From CAIWHR01 sp963843595 (lineage in GTDB: Bacteria; Pseudomonadota; Gammaproteobacteria; Burkholderiales; Casimicrobiaceae), in the NCBI GenBank assembly GCA_963843595.1, contig CAWJLG010000015.1, positions 62,001 through 126,000 on the forward strand: DNA of 64,000 nt, given 5' to 3'. Positions 47,064 to 59,258 of this stretch are shown piece by piece. The first letter of the stretch is position 1; each line of letters begins with the position of its first letter. A program made the translations under genes and the position numbers. Below the pieces are notes generated by a model. That model was not told the DNA's origin, ran no database searches, and was given only the letters and a program-made list of their open reading frames with translations.

Positions 47064-48314
47064 TCATGTCTCTCCCATCGAGTAACTGCGTTGCGTGTAC
47101 GCCGGGGGCGCCGACATCGTCGCACTGGCCGCGAACCACAGCGCGGTGAGCACGAGGCAGAAGCCGAAGACGGCGGCGGGACCGTAGTGCTGCGAGAGCC
47201 AGCCGCCGGCAGCGGCCCCGACGAAGGTGCCGAAGAACTGGATCGCCGAGTAGACGCCGGTCGCCGTGCCCTTGACCGCCGGCGGCGCGAACTTCGAGAT
47301 CAGCGAGGGCAGCGTGGCCTCGAGCAGGTTGAACGCGGTGAAGAAGACGACCAGCGCCGCGATCGTCCATGCCAGCGACGCGCCCGCGACGGCGAGCATC
47401 GCCTGCCCCACGAACAGCGTCGCCACCGCGCCCATGAACACCGGCTTGCTGCGTCGGGGCCGATCCGCCTGCATCATCGCGGGGTACATCAGCACTACCG
47501 AGGCCACGAGGACCGGCAGGTAGACGAGCCAGTGCCGTGCGGAAGGCATGCCGTTGTCGCGCAGCATGAACGGCACCTGGACGAACAGCGCCATCAGCGA
47601 CGCGTGCAGGGCGAAGATGCCCCAGTTGAGCCGCAGCAGCTGGCCGTCGGTGAGCACGCGCTGCCATTGGCGTGCCGAATCGGCGGGCGCACCCGGCGCA
47701 TCGGGTTGCGGCACCGCGTACTGAAGCAGGCCGATCGCGCCGAGCGCAAGCACGCCGGTCATCACGAAGATGCCGGGGACGCCGATGACGGCGGTCAGCG
47801 CGGGGCCGAGCACCAGCGACAACGCGAATGTCGCGCCGATCGTCATGCCGATCGCCGCCATCGCGCGCGTGCGAACTTCATCGCGCGTGAGGTCGGCGGT
47901 GAGTGCCAGCACCGCGGCGGAGATCGCGCCGGCGCCCTGCACCGTGCGCCCGGCGATCGTCCAGTGGATCGTCGGTGCCCACGCGGCGACGAAGCTGCCC
48001 GCGGCGAATAGCACAAGACCGAAAACGATCACCGGCTTGCGGCCCCAGCGGTCGGACGCCCAACCGAATGGAATCTGCAGGATGGCCTGGGTGAGGCCGT
48101 ACGCGCCCAGCGCCAGCCCGACGAGCGCGTGGTCGCGGCCGCCGGGCAGCGTTTCGGCGTACAGCGCGAGCACGGGGAGCACGATGAACATGCCCAGCAT
48201 CCGCAGCCCGAAGATCGAGGCGAGGCCGACCGTTGCGCGGCGTTCCCCCGGCGTCATCCGCACCTTCGCGGGGCGGGAGGTGGAATCGGATTCGGGAGAT
48301 GCGCGCTCGTGCAT
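47064..48314 (-). CDS. MFS transporter (YajR-like drug/metabolite exporter)
   Basis: A 416-residue, 12-helix protein. Features include SIFGLRMLGMFIVLPVLALY, IPFGWASDRWGRKPVIV between helices 2 and 3, and GRTVQGAGAISAAVLALTAD in helix 4. I begin at the ATG at 48314 (MHERASPES). It sits between uvrA (divergent) and ssb (same strand), an order seen in many Betaproteobacteria. It lacks an obvious C-terminal YAM domain. Substrate unknown. Confidence 0.86.
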   Translation of the reverse strand: MHERASPESDSTSRPAKVRMTPGERRATVGLASIFGLRMLGMFIVLPVLALYAETLPGGRDHALVGLALGAYGLTQAILQIPFGWASDRWGRKPVIVFGLVLFAAGSFVAAWAPTIHWTIAGRTVQGAGAISAAVLALTADLTRDEVRTRAMAAIGMTIGATFALSLVLGPALTAVIGVPGIFVMTGVLALGAIGLLQYAVPQPDAPGAPADSARQWQRVLTDGQLLRLNWGIFALHASLMALFVQVPFMLRDNGMPSARHWLVYLPVLVASVVLMYPAMMQADRPRRSKPVFMGAVATLFVGQAMLAVAGASLAWTIAALVVFFTAFNLLEATLPSLISKFAPPAVKGTATGVYSAIQFFGTFVGAAAGGWLSQHYGPAAVFGFCLVLTALWFAASATMSAPPAYTQRSYSMGET

Positions 48315-48475
48315 CGTGCTCTTCAGAACGGGGGAGAAAAACGGGCTTAGAGACAGCGGCGGAATGGCGGTATAGTAGCAGGTTGCCTCTTCATCCGGAT
48401 GCGCCGGACAGCCTAGACCGGCGGTCCGAACCGTCGACGGCGGTGAGGGGCTGCTCTGGATCCGACGAACCACGC

Positions 48476-51384
<2,909 letters not shown>

Positions 51385-51388
<4 letters not shown>

Positions 51389-51870
51389 GGCCGGCGTCAC
51401 GTCTGCTGCTGCGGCGTCCGGACGTTTCGCGCTTCCGCGCGGAGGCTGACGCGGCGGCCGAGCTGTACGTCGGCGCAAGGCGCGCCGGAATGCCCTGGCT
51501 GCGCGAGCCGCACACCGAGGCCGAGGCGCGCGCCTGGATGCGCGAGACGGTCTTTGCCCGTCAGTCGGTCCGGCTGGCGACGCTGCGCGACGAAATCGTC
51601 GGCTTCGCGGCGCGCGACGGGGTCTGGCTCTCGCAGCTCTACGTGAAGGCCGGCTGGAACAGCCATGGCATCGGGCAGCAGCTTCTCGATGCGGTGATGG
51701 CCGAAGCGGCACCGCTCACGCCGGTGCTGCGCCTGTACACCTTCCAGCGCAATGCCGGTGCGCGCCGATTCTACGAGCGCAACAGCTTCGTCGCAACGGC
51801 GTTCGGCGACGGCAGCGGCAACGAGGAGGGCGAACCCGATGTGCTCTACGAGCGATCGCTGCGGGATTGA
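51385..51870 (+). CDS. GNAT-family N-acetyltransferase
   Basis: A 161-residue acetyltransferase. The acetyl-CoA-binding segment reads WLSQLYVKAGWNSHGIGQQL, with LRLYTFQRNAGARRFYERNS following, as in the GNAT fold. The GTG start at 51385 overlaps the uvrA stop by 4 bases, implying coupling. The acceptor substrate is unknown. It ends 7 bases before the convergent hydrogenase-like operon. Confidence 0.84.
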
Positions 51871-51877
51871 GCTTCCG

Positions 51878-52441
51878 CTATTCCGGACCTGAGTCCGCGC
51901 TGCGCGACACTTCGCCCGCGGACGCCGCCGCCGGCGCGTGTTTCGTGATGGCCGCGAGAATGCCCTGGAGCAATGCCGTCGGCGACGGCGGACAGCCCGG
52001 CACCTCGACGTCGACGGGGATCACGTTGGCGACCCGGCCGAGACTGGCGTAGCTCTCGCCGAAGATGCCCCCGTTGCAGCCGCAGTCGCCCACGGCGACG
52101 ACGAGCTTGGGCTCCGGCGTCGCGTCGTAGGTTCGCCGCAACGCGATCGCCATGTGCTTGGATACCGGGCCGGTCACCAGCAGCATGTCCGCATGGCGCG
52201 GGCTGGCGACGAATTTGATCCCCATGCCTTCGAGGTTGTAGTAGGGATTGCCGAGCGCGTGGATCTCGAGCTCGCAGCCATTGCACGAACCGGCATCGAC
52301 CTGCCGGATCGTCAGCGCGCGGCCGAGGGCGCGCAGCACTTTCGCCTGCAGGCGTGCCACGACCACCATCTCGTCGGCCGGTGCGGGTGGGACCTCGGTC
52401 TTGATGCCGGTCTTCGCAATCTGGCGCAGGACATGGAGCAT
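51878..52441 (-). CDS. hyfI: hydrogenase-4 / complex I-like small subunit (HyfI/NuoB-like)
   Basis: A 187-residue electron-transfer subunit. Cys53 and Cys56 (GSCNGCELEI), Cys120 (VAVGDCGCNGG) and Cys150 (EVPGCPPSP) give four ligands for one [4Fe-4S] cluster, the N2-like centre. It is the last gene of the operon. It lacks the extra cysteines of a full uptake-hydrogenase small subunit. The symbol is used by similarity only: the neighbouring large subunit is not a hydrogenase. Confidence 0.87.
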   Translation of the reverse strand: MLHVLRQIAKTGIKTEVPPAPADEMVVVARLQAKVLRALGRALTIRQVDAGSCNGCELEIHALGNPYYNLEGMGIKFVASPRHADMLLVTGPVSKHMAIALRRTYDATPEPKLVVAVGDCGCNGGIFGESYASLGRVANVIPVDVEVPGCPPSPTALLQGILAAITKHAPAAASAGEVSRSADSGPE

Positions 52442-52459
52442 GGCGGCGGCCCTCGGGGA

Positions 52460-54004
52460 CTAGAGATCGTGCCCGCTGTAGGACAGGTTGAACGACTTGT
52501 TGATCAGCGGGAAGTCGGGAACGATGTTGCCGATCACCGCGTGTTCGAGCACCGGCCAGTTCGACCACGACGGGTCGTGCGGGTGGCAGCGACGGATCGA
52601 GCCGTTCGGTCCGCATTCCAGCGCCAGGAGCACCGGGCCGCGCCAGCCTTCGACGCAGCCAAGGCCGAAACGGAAGGCCGGCGGCTCGGGCAGCGTCGCG
52701 CAGAGGTCGCCCTCCGGCAGCGCGTCGACGATCGTCCGCACGAGCCGCAGCGACTCCAGCGCTTCGTCGAACCGAACCGCGACGCGGGCCGCGACGTCGC
52801 CGTCGGTGCGCGTGGACATGCGCACGGCGAGCGCATCGTAAGGCAGCGCAGGGAAGTCGCAGCGCAGATCGAATGCCTGCCCGCTCGCGCGGCCGGCCAT
52901 CCCGGTCAATCCGAGTGTGGCGGCGAGATCCGGCGTGACGCGCCCGCAGGTCCGGAACCGATCCTGCAGTCCCGCGTGGTCGTCGTAGATGCCGCGCAGC
53001 GTGCCGATCTCGCGCTCGAGGCGCGCGCACTCCTCGCGCATCGCGACGGCGGATTCGGGGGCGAGATCGCGCGCGAAACCGCCGGGGACGACGAGGTCCA
53101 TCAGGAACCGGTGCCCGAAGGCGGCGCGATTCGTGCGCAGCACGTCTTCCTTGAGCCGCGAGAACTGGGAGAGGCCGAACGCGAAGCCGCCGTCGTTGCC
53201 CAGAAAGCCGAGGTCGCCCAGATGATTGGCAATGCGCTCGCGCTCGAGCGCCAGCGCGCGCAGCCACGCCGCCCGCGGCGGTGCTTCGAAGCCGGCGATG
53301 GCTTCGACGGCCTGCGCGTACGCCCACGCGTAGGCAACCGTGCTGTCGCCGGACACGCGGCCGGCGAGCCGGTAGCCTTCGGAGAGCGGGAGCGATTCGA
53401 AGCGCTTTTCGATGCCCTTGTGCACCCATCCCAGCCGTTCCTCGAGCCGCAGCACCTTCTCGCCGACGACCTGGAAGCGGAAGTGGCCCGGCTCGATGAT
53501 GCCCGCGTGCACCGGGCCCACCGGTATCTCGTGGACTCCGTCGCCGGCTACGCGCACGAACGGGTACTCCTCCTGGCCGGGCTCCCACTTCGGCGAGGCC
53601 TCGAAATCGCGCCGGAGCGGGAAACGGTCGATCGGCCAGCTCGCGAGCCAGAGCCACGGACGCTGATCGTCCGCTTCGGCGGCCACGCCGACGAGATCGA
53701 ATGCCGCGCGCTGCATCCGGTTCGCGGCCGGAAAGATCGCCGCGACGTCGGGAAAGCGGGCGTCGCCATTCGGCAGCGTGTGTTCGAGCACCGTCAGGCC
53801 GTCGGCATCGGCCAGCGCGACCCGCACGAGGAACCCCCGGCCGCGGTCGCGCTCGTCGCTCGTCCACAACGCGACGAGCCGTCCGCCGCCTTCCCAGCAG
53901 AGGCGACATGCGGTCAGCAGCTGGCCCGAGCTGACCGGCACCCGCTGCGCGGGTACCGCGGCGGGCAGCGTGGCGGCAGCGAGGCCGAGTGCGGCGACGT
54001 TCAT
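52460..54004 (-). CDS. hyfG: hydrogenase-4-like large subunit lacking Ni-Fe ligands (Ehr-type)
   Basis: A 514-residue fusion: an N-terminal NuoC-like domain (about 1-135) and a NuoD/HycE-like domain. GPVHAGIIEPGHFRFQVVGE (163-182) and the helices after it match HycE/HyfG. Where hydrogenases have RICGxC, this protein has RVSGDS (216-221). Where they have DPCxxC at the end, it has FNLSYSGHDL (505-514). All four Ni-Fe cysteines are gone. This defines a non-hydrogenase relative, as in 'energy-converting hydrogenase-related' complexes. The protein is complete and in frame, with many conserved residues, so it is not a decaying gene. Confidence 0.88.
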   Translation of the reverse strand: MNVAALGLAAATLPAAVPAQRVPVSSGQLLTACRLCWEGGGRLVALWTSDERDRGRGFLVRVALADADGLTVLEHTLPNGDARFPDVAAIFPAANRMQRAAFDLVGVAAEADDQRPWLWLASWPIDRFPLRRDFEASPKWEPGQEEYPFVRVAGDGVHEIPVGPVHAGIIEPGHFRFQVVGEKVLRLEERLGWVHKGIEKRFESLPLSEGYRLAGRVSGDSTVAYAWAYAQAVEAIAGFEAPPRAAWLRALALERERIANHLGDLGFLGNDGGFAFGLSQFSRLKEDVLRTNRAAFGHRFLMDLVVPGGFARDLAPESAVAMREECARLEREIGTLRGIYDDHAGLQDRFRTCGRVTPDLAATLGLTGMAGRASGQAFDLRCDFPALPYDALAVRMSTRTDGDVAARVAVRFDEALESLRLVRTIVDALPEGDLCATLPEPPAFRFGLGCVEGWRGPVLLALECGPNGSIRRCHPHDPSWSNWPVLEHAVIGNIVPDFPLINKSFNLSYSGHDL

Positions 54005-54017
54005 GGTCGGCGCTTCG

Positions 54018-55469
54018 TCATCCGATGAGCCGGGCGGCCTGCCGGTACCACTCGGCGAGGTAGGGAGGAATCCAGAGTCCCAGCATCAGCACGAGCGCCA
54101 GGTGCACGAACACCGGCAGCATCGCGGGACGAAGCGGCAGTCGTTTGGCGGTCGTCTCGCCGAACACCATGGGCTGGACCTTCGAGAATACGGCGGCGAA
54201 CGCGATGCCGAGCGCCAGCAGCAGGAACGGCGTGGCCCATGGCTGCTCGCGCATCGCCGTGGTGAGGATCAGGAACTCGCTCGCGAACACGCCGAACGGC
54301 GGCATGCCGAGAATCGCGAGCGAGCCGAGGGCGAGCCCCCAGCCGATCGCCGGGCTGATCGTCACCAGGCCGCGGATGCTGTCCATCGTCTGCGTGCCGG
54401 TCTTTTGCGCCGCATGGCCGACGGCGAAGAAGATGGCCGACTTGGTCAGCGAATGGACCGTCATGTGCAGCAGGCCCGCGAAGTTCGCGATCGCGCCGCC
54501 CATCCCGAAGGCGAACGTGATGATTCCCATGTGCTCGATCGACGAATAGGCGAACAGCCGTTTGATGTCCTTCTGCCGCGACAGCAGGAACGCCGCCACG
54601 ACGACCGAAAGCAGACCGAAGCCCATCATCAGCGTGCGGGCGATGCCCGTGTGCACGGCGCCCTCGACCAGGACCTTGCAGCGGACGACCGCGTACAGCG
54701 CCACGTTGAGCAGCAGGCCCGACAGCACCGCCGACACCGGCGTCGGGCCTTCGGCATGGGCGTCCGGAAGCCAGTTGTGCAGCGGCACGAGTCCGACCTT
54801 CGTCCCGTAGCCGACCAGCAGGAACACGAAGGCGAGCGACAGCACCGTCGGCTCCAGCTGGCCCTTGATGCCGTTGAGCTCGGTCCAGAGGAGTGCGCCG
54901 CCCTCTGCGCCGAGGAGCTTCTCCGCCGCGAAGTAGAGAAGGATCGTGCCGAACAGCGCCTGGGCGATGCCCACGCCACACAGGATGAAGTACTTCCACG
55001 CGGCTTCCAGGCTAGCCGGTGTCCGGTACAGCGACACCAGCAGCACGGTGGTCAGCGTGGCCGCCTCCATCGCCACCCACAGGATGCCCATGTTGTTGGT
55101 CAGCAGCGCCAGCAGCATCGTGAAATTGAAGAGCTGGTACATGCTGTGGTAGAGCCGCAGCCGGGCGTGCGTCAAGCGGCCGTGCTCTTCCTCGATGCGC
55201 ATGTAGGGCCGCGAGAAGATCGAGGTGGTGAAGCCGACGAACGCGGTGAGCGCGACCAGGAACACGTTGAACGAATCGACGAAGAACAGCTTGTTCATGA
55301 CGAGCAGCGGGCCGTCGGTGATCACGCGCACGGTCAGCGCCGAGGCCGCGACGAACGTGAGCAGGCTCGCGACGACGTTGACCGCGGGCGCCTCGTCGCG
55401 CTCGCCGACGATGGCGAGCACGAGCCCGCCGGCGAGCGGGAAGCCCAGGACGGCGAGGATCTCGATCAC
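54018..55469 (-). CDS. hyfF: antiporter-like membrane subunit (HyfF/NuoN-M type)
   Basis: About 483 residues and 14 helices. The ion-pump residues are kept: Glu in ILWVAMEAATLTTVLL and Lys in VGYGTKVGLVPLHNWLPDAH. The motif FAYSSIEHMGIITFAFGMGG fits the family. I favour the GTG at 55469 (VIEILAVLGFPLAGG), which has a GGAGGG site 8 bases upstream; the ATG at 55487 would add six residues. A 115-base gap (55470-55584) separates it from hyfE. Confidence 0.87.
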   Translation of the reverse strand: MIEILAVLGFPLAGGLVLAIVGERDEAPAVNVVASLLTFVAASALTVRVITDGPLLVMNKLFFVDSFNVFLVALTAFVGFTTSIFSRPYMRIEEEHGRLTHARLRLYHSMYQLFNFTMLLALLTNNMGILWVAMEAATLTTVLLVSLYRTPASLEAAWKYFILCGVGIAQALFGTILLYFAAEKLLGAEGGALLWTELNGIKGQLEPTVLSLAFVFLLVGYGTKVGLVPLHNWLPDAHAEGPTPVSAVLSGLLLNVALYAVVRCKVLVEGAVHTGIARTLMMGFGLLSVVVAAFLLSRQKDIKRLFAYSSIEHMGIITFAFGMGGAIANFAGLLHMTVHSLTKSAIFFAVGHAAQKTGTQTMDSIRGLVTISPAIGWGLALGSLAILGMPPFGVFASEFLILTTAMREQPWATPFLLLALGIAFAAVFSKVQPMVFGETTAKRLPLRPAMLPVFVHLALVLMLGLWIPPYLAEWYRQAARLIG

Positions 55470-55584
55470 TCCTCGCGCCCTCCGCATATTCGATCAATCA
55501 CGGTGCGCCCGGCTGTCGGGCGCGCTCGGTCGCGCGTCGACGCGCCCTTCGGGCCTTGGCTCGGCAGAGCCTCGCCCGCCGCGC

Positions 55585-56253
55585 TCACTCGCCCTCCTTG
55601 AGCTTCTCGAGGTGCTTGAGGTCCAGGCTGTCGAACTGCTCGCGGATCTGGAAGAAGAACACGCCGAGGATCAGCATGCCGACCAGCACGTCCAGCGCGA
55701 TCCCGAGCTCGACCACCATCGGCATCCCGTAGGTGGCGCTGGTCGCGGCGAAGAAGAGCCCGTTTTCCATCGACAGGAAGCCGATCACCTGCGGGATCGC
55801 CTTGCGCCGGGTGATCATCATCAGGAACGAGAGCATCACGCAGGCCATCGCGATGCCCAACGTCGCGCGCGTCACGGTGCTGGCGAGCTGCGAGATCGGC
55901 ACGGCAAGATTGAACGAGAAGACGACCAGCACGATGCCGACCAGCATCGTGGTCGGAATGTTGATCAGCTGCTCGACGTCCCATTTCACGTCGAGCCTGC
56001 GGATCAGCCGGTGCAGCAGCCACGGCAGCAGGAACACCTTGAGCAGAAGCGTCAGGCCGGCCGAATAGTACAAGTGGGTCTGCGCGGTGCCGAAGGCCAC
56101 GATTGCGGTCGACGCGGCGAGCGCCAGGCCCTGTGCGGCGAAGAGGTCGATCAGCGACAGCACACGGCGCTGCGCGAGCATCGCGAACGACAGCAGCAGC
56201 AGGATTGCCGCGAAGAGGTTGATCAGCTGGGCGTAGAGCGGGAGCGCGGTCAT
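55585..56253 (-). CDS. hyfE: HyfE-like membrane subunit (NuoK-like)
   Basis: A 222-residue protein with about six to seven helices. The C-terminal half contains GFLSMENGLFFAATSATYGM, the NuoK/HyfE pattern with a conserved Glu in a membrane helix. It comes 4 bases after hyfC, which suggests translational coupling. It likely lies between the antiporter-like subunits and the HyfC channel. Confidence 0.86.
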   Translation of the reverse strand: MTALPLYAQLINLFAAILLLLSFAMLAQRRVLSLIDLFAAQGLALAASTAIVAFGTAQTHLYYSAGLTLLLKVFLLPWLLHRLIRRLDVKWDVEQLINIPTTMLVGIVLVVFSFNLAVPISQLASTVTRATLGIAMACVMLSFLMMITRRKAIPQVIGFLSMENGLFFAATSATYGMPMVVELGIALDVLVGMLILGVFFFQIREQFDSLDLKHLEKLKEGE

Positions 56254-56257
56254 CCGT

Positions 56258-57209
56258 TCAACTGCCCAGCAGGAGGTTGACCAGCATCGCCAGCACGGCG
56301 AGCAGGAACGCGGTGCCGAGGAACTCGGGTGCGCGGAAGATCCGCAGCTTCGCGGACAGCGTCTCGATCAGCGCCAGCGCGAAGCCGCCGAACATGAGCT
56401 TGGCGACGAGCGCCGGCAAGGCGCCGAGAATGGCGAGCCAGCTGTCGCTGCCGGCGGCGATGCCGAAGGGGAAGAAGATCGCGAGGCCGATGCACGAATA
56501 GTTGAAGAGCTTGAGCGCCGACGCCCATTCGATCAGCGCAAGATGGCGGGCCGAGTACTCGAGGATCATCGCCTCGTGGATCATCGTCAGCTCGAGGTGC
56601 GTGGCCGGATTGTCGATCGGAATCCGGGCGTTCTCGGCAAGCGACACCATCACAAATGCGACGCCGGCGAGCGCGAGGCTGGGGTAGATGGCGAGTTCGC
56701 GGTGGGCCAGCGTGTCGACGATCTCCGGCAGCGACGTCGATCCCGAAATCAGTGACGCGGTGAACAGCACCATCAGCAGCGCGGGCTCGGCCAGAAAGCC
56801 GATGAACATCTCGCGCCGCGCACCCAGCGAGCCGAACGAGGTGCCGATGTCCATCGCGGCCAGCGAGATGAAGACGCGGGCGAGCGCGAACAGGCCCACC
56901 AGCGCGATGGCATCCGCGGCGCGCGCGAACGGAAGGTCCGTCGCGAGCGACGGCACGATGGCGGCGGCACAGCACATGGCGCCGAACACGATGTACGGGC
57001 GTGATGCGAAAGATCGGCGACGCGGTGGCGGCGACGACCGCGTCCTTCATGAACAGCTTGCGGATCGTCCGGTACGGCAGCAGCAGCGAGGGTGCCGACC
57101 TGTTCTGCAGCCAGGCGCGGCACTGGTTGACCCAGCCGACGAGCAGCGGCGCGAGTGCCAGCGCAATGGCAACCTGCAGCAGCTGGGACAGGAGGGCCGA
57201 GACGGTCAT
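56258..57209 (-). CDS. hyfC: HyfC/HycD/NuoH-like membrane subunit, +1 frameshift
   Basis: The subunit that joins the peripheral arm to the membrane arm. MTVSALLSQLLQVAIALALA to SPIFRITP is in one frame; from YIVFGAMCCAAAIVPSLATD on it is in another, with MIHEAMILEYSARHLALIEW near the end. One extra base at about 56996-57001 explains the break. The corrected protein is 316 residues, as expected. The start overlaps the hyfB stop (ATGA). NuoH-type quinone-cavity residues (Glu/Arg-rich loop ENARIPIDNPATHLELT) are present. Confidence 0.87.
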
Positions 57210-59206
57210 CGGACGAAGAAGAGCAGCGCGAGCAGCGTGAAGAAGCTGTACGTCAGATAGACGGAGATGCGGCCCTGCTGGATGCGCCCGACGAGGCGGC
57301 CGACGAAATCGGCTGCCGTCACGATCGGCAGGTACAGCCAGTACCAAAAGTGGTCGTCGGCCTTCACCGAGTATCTCGGCTCCGCGTCGAACGGCGAGGG
57401 CAGGTGGCGCTCCATCCGGAAGAACGGCTCGAACACCTGCCGGATCGGCTGTCCGAAGCCCTCGGCGGTGTCCTGCATCCGCGGCGTCTGCAGCGGGAAG
57501 CCGCAGTCCCAGGGCGGCGCCGCGCGCACGCGGCCGTGGTAGAAGCGGTGCACGATTTGTATCGTCAGCAGGACGACGACGGCGATCACGGCCAGCACGA
57601 TGACCGGGCTGTAGCTCGAACGGTCGGCGCTGACGGGCGCGAGCAGCAGCCAGTTGCCCGAGAATGCGCCGCCCGTCGCGGAGCCGATCAGCATTGCGTT
57701 GACCGGGTCGAGCAGCGCGATCACGTGGACCGGAAAGAGCCCCAGCACGATGCAGCCAGCGGCGAGCCACACCAGCGCGACCTTCTCGAAGCGGCCGGCA
57801 TCGTGGGCGTAGGCGAGGTTCGCCTCGCGCGGCTGACCGAGGAAGATGACGCCGTAGAACTTCACCATCACATAGGCCGCCAGCGCGGCGGCGAGCACCA
57901 GCGCGGCCGCCGCAACCGGGACCAGCATGTTGACGAACGACTGCGGCAGACTCGGTGTGAACAGGAACGCCTGCAGCAGCAGCCATTCGGAGACGAAGCC
58001 GTTGAGCGGCGGCAACCCGGCGATCGCCAGCGTGCCGACCAGCGCCAGCCACGCGACCCAGGGCATGCGGTGGATCAGGCCGCCGAGCTTGCCGAGACTG
58101 CGCTCCTTCGTCGCGTGCAGCACGGAACCGGTGGCGAGGAACAGCAGGCTCTTGAAGAACGCGTGATTGAGCGCGTGGTAGAGGACGGCGGTGAGTGCGA
58201 TCGCCGCCAGCGGAATCTTGTCGTAGGCCTTGAACAGGATCGTGAGGCCGATGCCGGCGACGATGATGCCGATGTTCTCGATCGACGAGTAGGCGAGCAG
58301 CCGCTTCATGTCGGTCTGGACGGCGGCGAAGATCACGCCGAAGAGCGCGGTGACGAGGCCCAGCGTCAGGGCGATGACGCCCCACCACCACAGCTGGACG
58401 TGCATCAGGTCGAACGTGACGCGAAGCAACCCGTAGATCGCGGTCTTGAGCATGACGCCGCTCATCAGCGCCGACACCGGCGAGGGCGCTGCCGGGTGGG
58501 CCTCGGGCAGCCAGACGTGCATCGGCAGCAGGCCGGCCTTCGCGCCGAACCCGAAGAGAGCGAGGAAGAACGCGATCGACGGCCAGGCGTCCTTGAGCTC
58601 GATCGCGCGCATGCCGGCGAACGTGTAGTCGCCGCTGCCGCCCTGCAGCACGCCGAAGCAGAGCAGGATGCCGATGGCGCCGACGTGCGCGATGAGCAGG
58701 TAGAGGAACCCGGCCCGGCGTATCTCCGCGATCCGGTGCTCGGTCGTGACGAGGAAGAACGACGAGAGCGCCATCGACTCCCATGCGACCATGAACGCAT
58801 AGGCATCGTCGGCGACGAGCACCATCACCATCGACGCCAGAAACGCGTGATACTCGAAGCAGATCAGTCCCGGCGCCGTGCCGTCGCTGGAACGGAAATA
58901 GCCGGCGGAGAAGAACGAGATCGCCGCCGCCGCCGCGCCGAGCAGCAGCAGGAAGAAAGCCGACAGCGAATCGAGGCGCAGGTGGAACGGCAGGTCGGGC
59001 AGACCGAGCGGCAGCACCAGCGTTTGCGGCGGCTGCCCGATGGCGATGAAGGCGACGATCGCGAGCGCGAGACCGACGCCGGCGCCCGCGGGAAAGAGCA
59101 CGCGGCTCACGAACGGCAGGCTTCGCGGACGTGCGAGCCCGAGGGCACCGATGCCGAGCCAGGCGGCTACGGCGATGATCGTCAGGGTCACGAGGTCCGT
59201 CGGCAT
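57206..59206 (-). CDS. hyfB: HyfB-like proton-pumping membrane subunit (NuoL type)
   Basis: A 666-residue, 16-helix protein and the first gene of the operon. The pump Glu143 (VAWESMALSSFFLV) and Lys223 (GFGAKAGLLPMHVWLPEAHP) are conserved, as is LLAYSSIENIGIIVAGIGLT. The C-terminal part contains WDCGFPLQTPRMQDTAEGFG, which is the HyfB family tail. It begins 52 bases after metG stops, so it may share the metG transcript or have a short promoter there. Confidence 0.9.
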   Translation of the reverse strand: MPTDLVTLTIIAVAAWLGIGALGLARPRSLPFVSRVLFPAGAGVGLALAIVAFIAIGQPPQTLVLPLGLPDLPFHLRLDSLSAFFLLLLGAAAAAISFFSAGYFRSSDGTAPGLICFEYHAFLASMVMVLVADDAYAFMVAWESMALSSFFLVTTEHRIAEIRRAGFLYLLIAHVGAIGILLCFGVLQGGSGDYTFAGMRAIELKDAWPSIAFFLALFGFGAKAGLLPMHVWLPEAHPAAPSPVSALMSGVMLKTAIYGLLRVTFDLMHVQLWWWGVIALTLGLVTALFGVIFAAVQTDMKRLLAYSSIENIGIIVAGIGLTILFKAYDKIPLAAIALTAVLYHALNHAFFKSLLFLATGSVLHATKERSLGKLGGLIHRMPWVAWLALVGTLAIAGLPPLNGFVSEWLLLQAFLFTPSLPQSFVNMLVPVAAAALVLAAALAAYVMVKFYGVIFLGQPREANLAYAHDAGRFEKVALVWLAAGCIVLGLFPVHVIALLDPVNAMLIGSATGGAFSGNWLLLAPVSADRSSYSPVIVLAVIAVVVLLTIQIVHRFYHGRVRAAPPWDCGFPLQTPRMQDTAEGFGQPIRQVFEPFFRMERHLPSPFDAEPRYSVKADDHFWYWLYLPIVTAADFVGRLVGRIQQGRISVYLTYSFFTLLALLFFVR

Positions 59207-59258
59207 CGCGGGCGGCCCGTGCTCAGTACCGGTGATGCGGAACGAACCGGCAGACCGG

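Noticed and set aside
52460..54004. Annotation of the large subunit as an active [NiFe] hydrogenase or formate hydrogenlyase
   Set aside because: Both Cys-x-x-Cys ligand pairs are absent, while the rest of the protein is well conserved. No hyp maturation genes or formate dehydrogenase are present.
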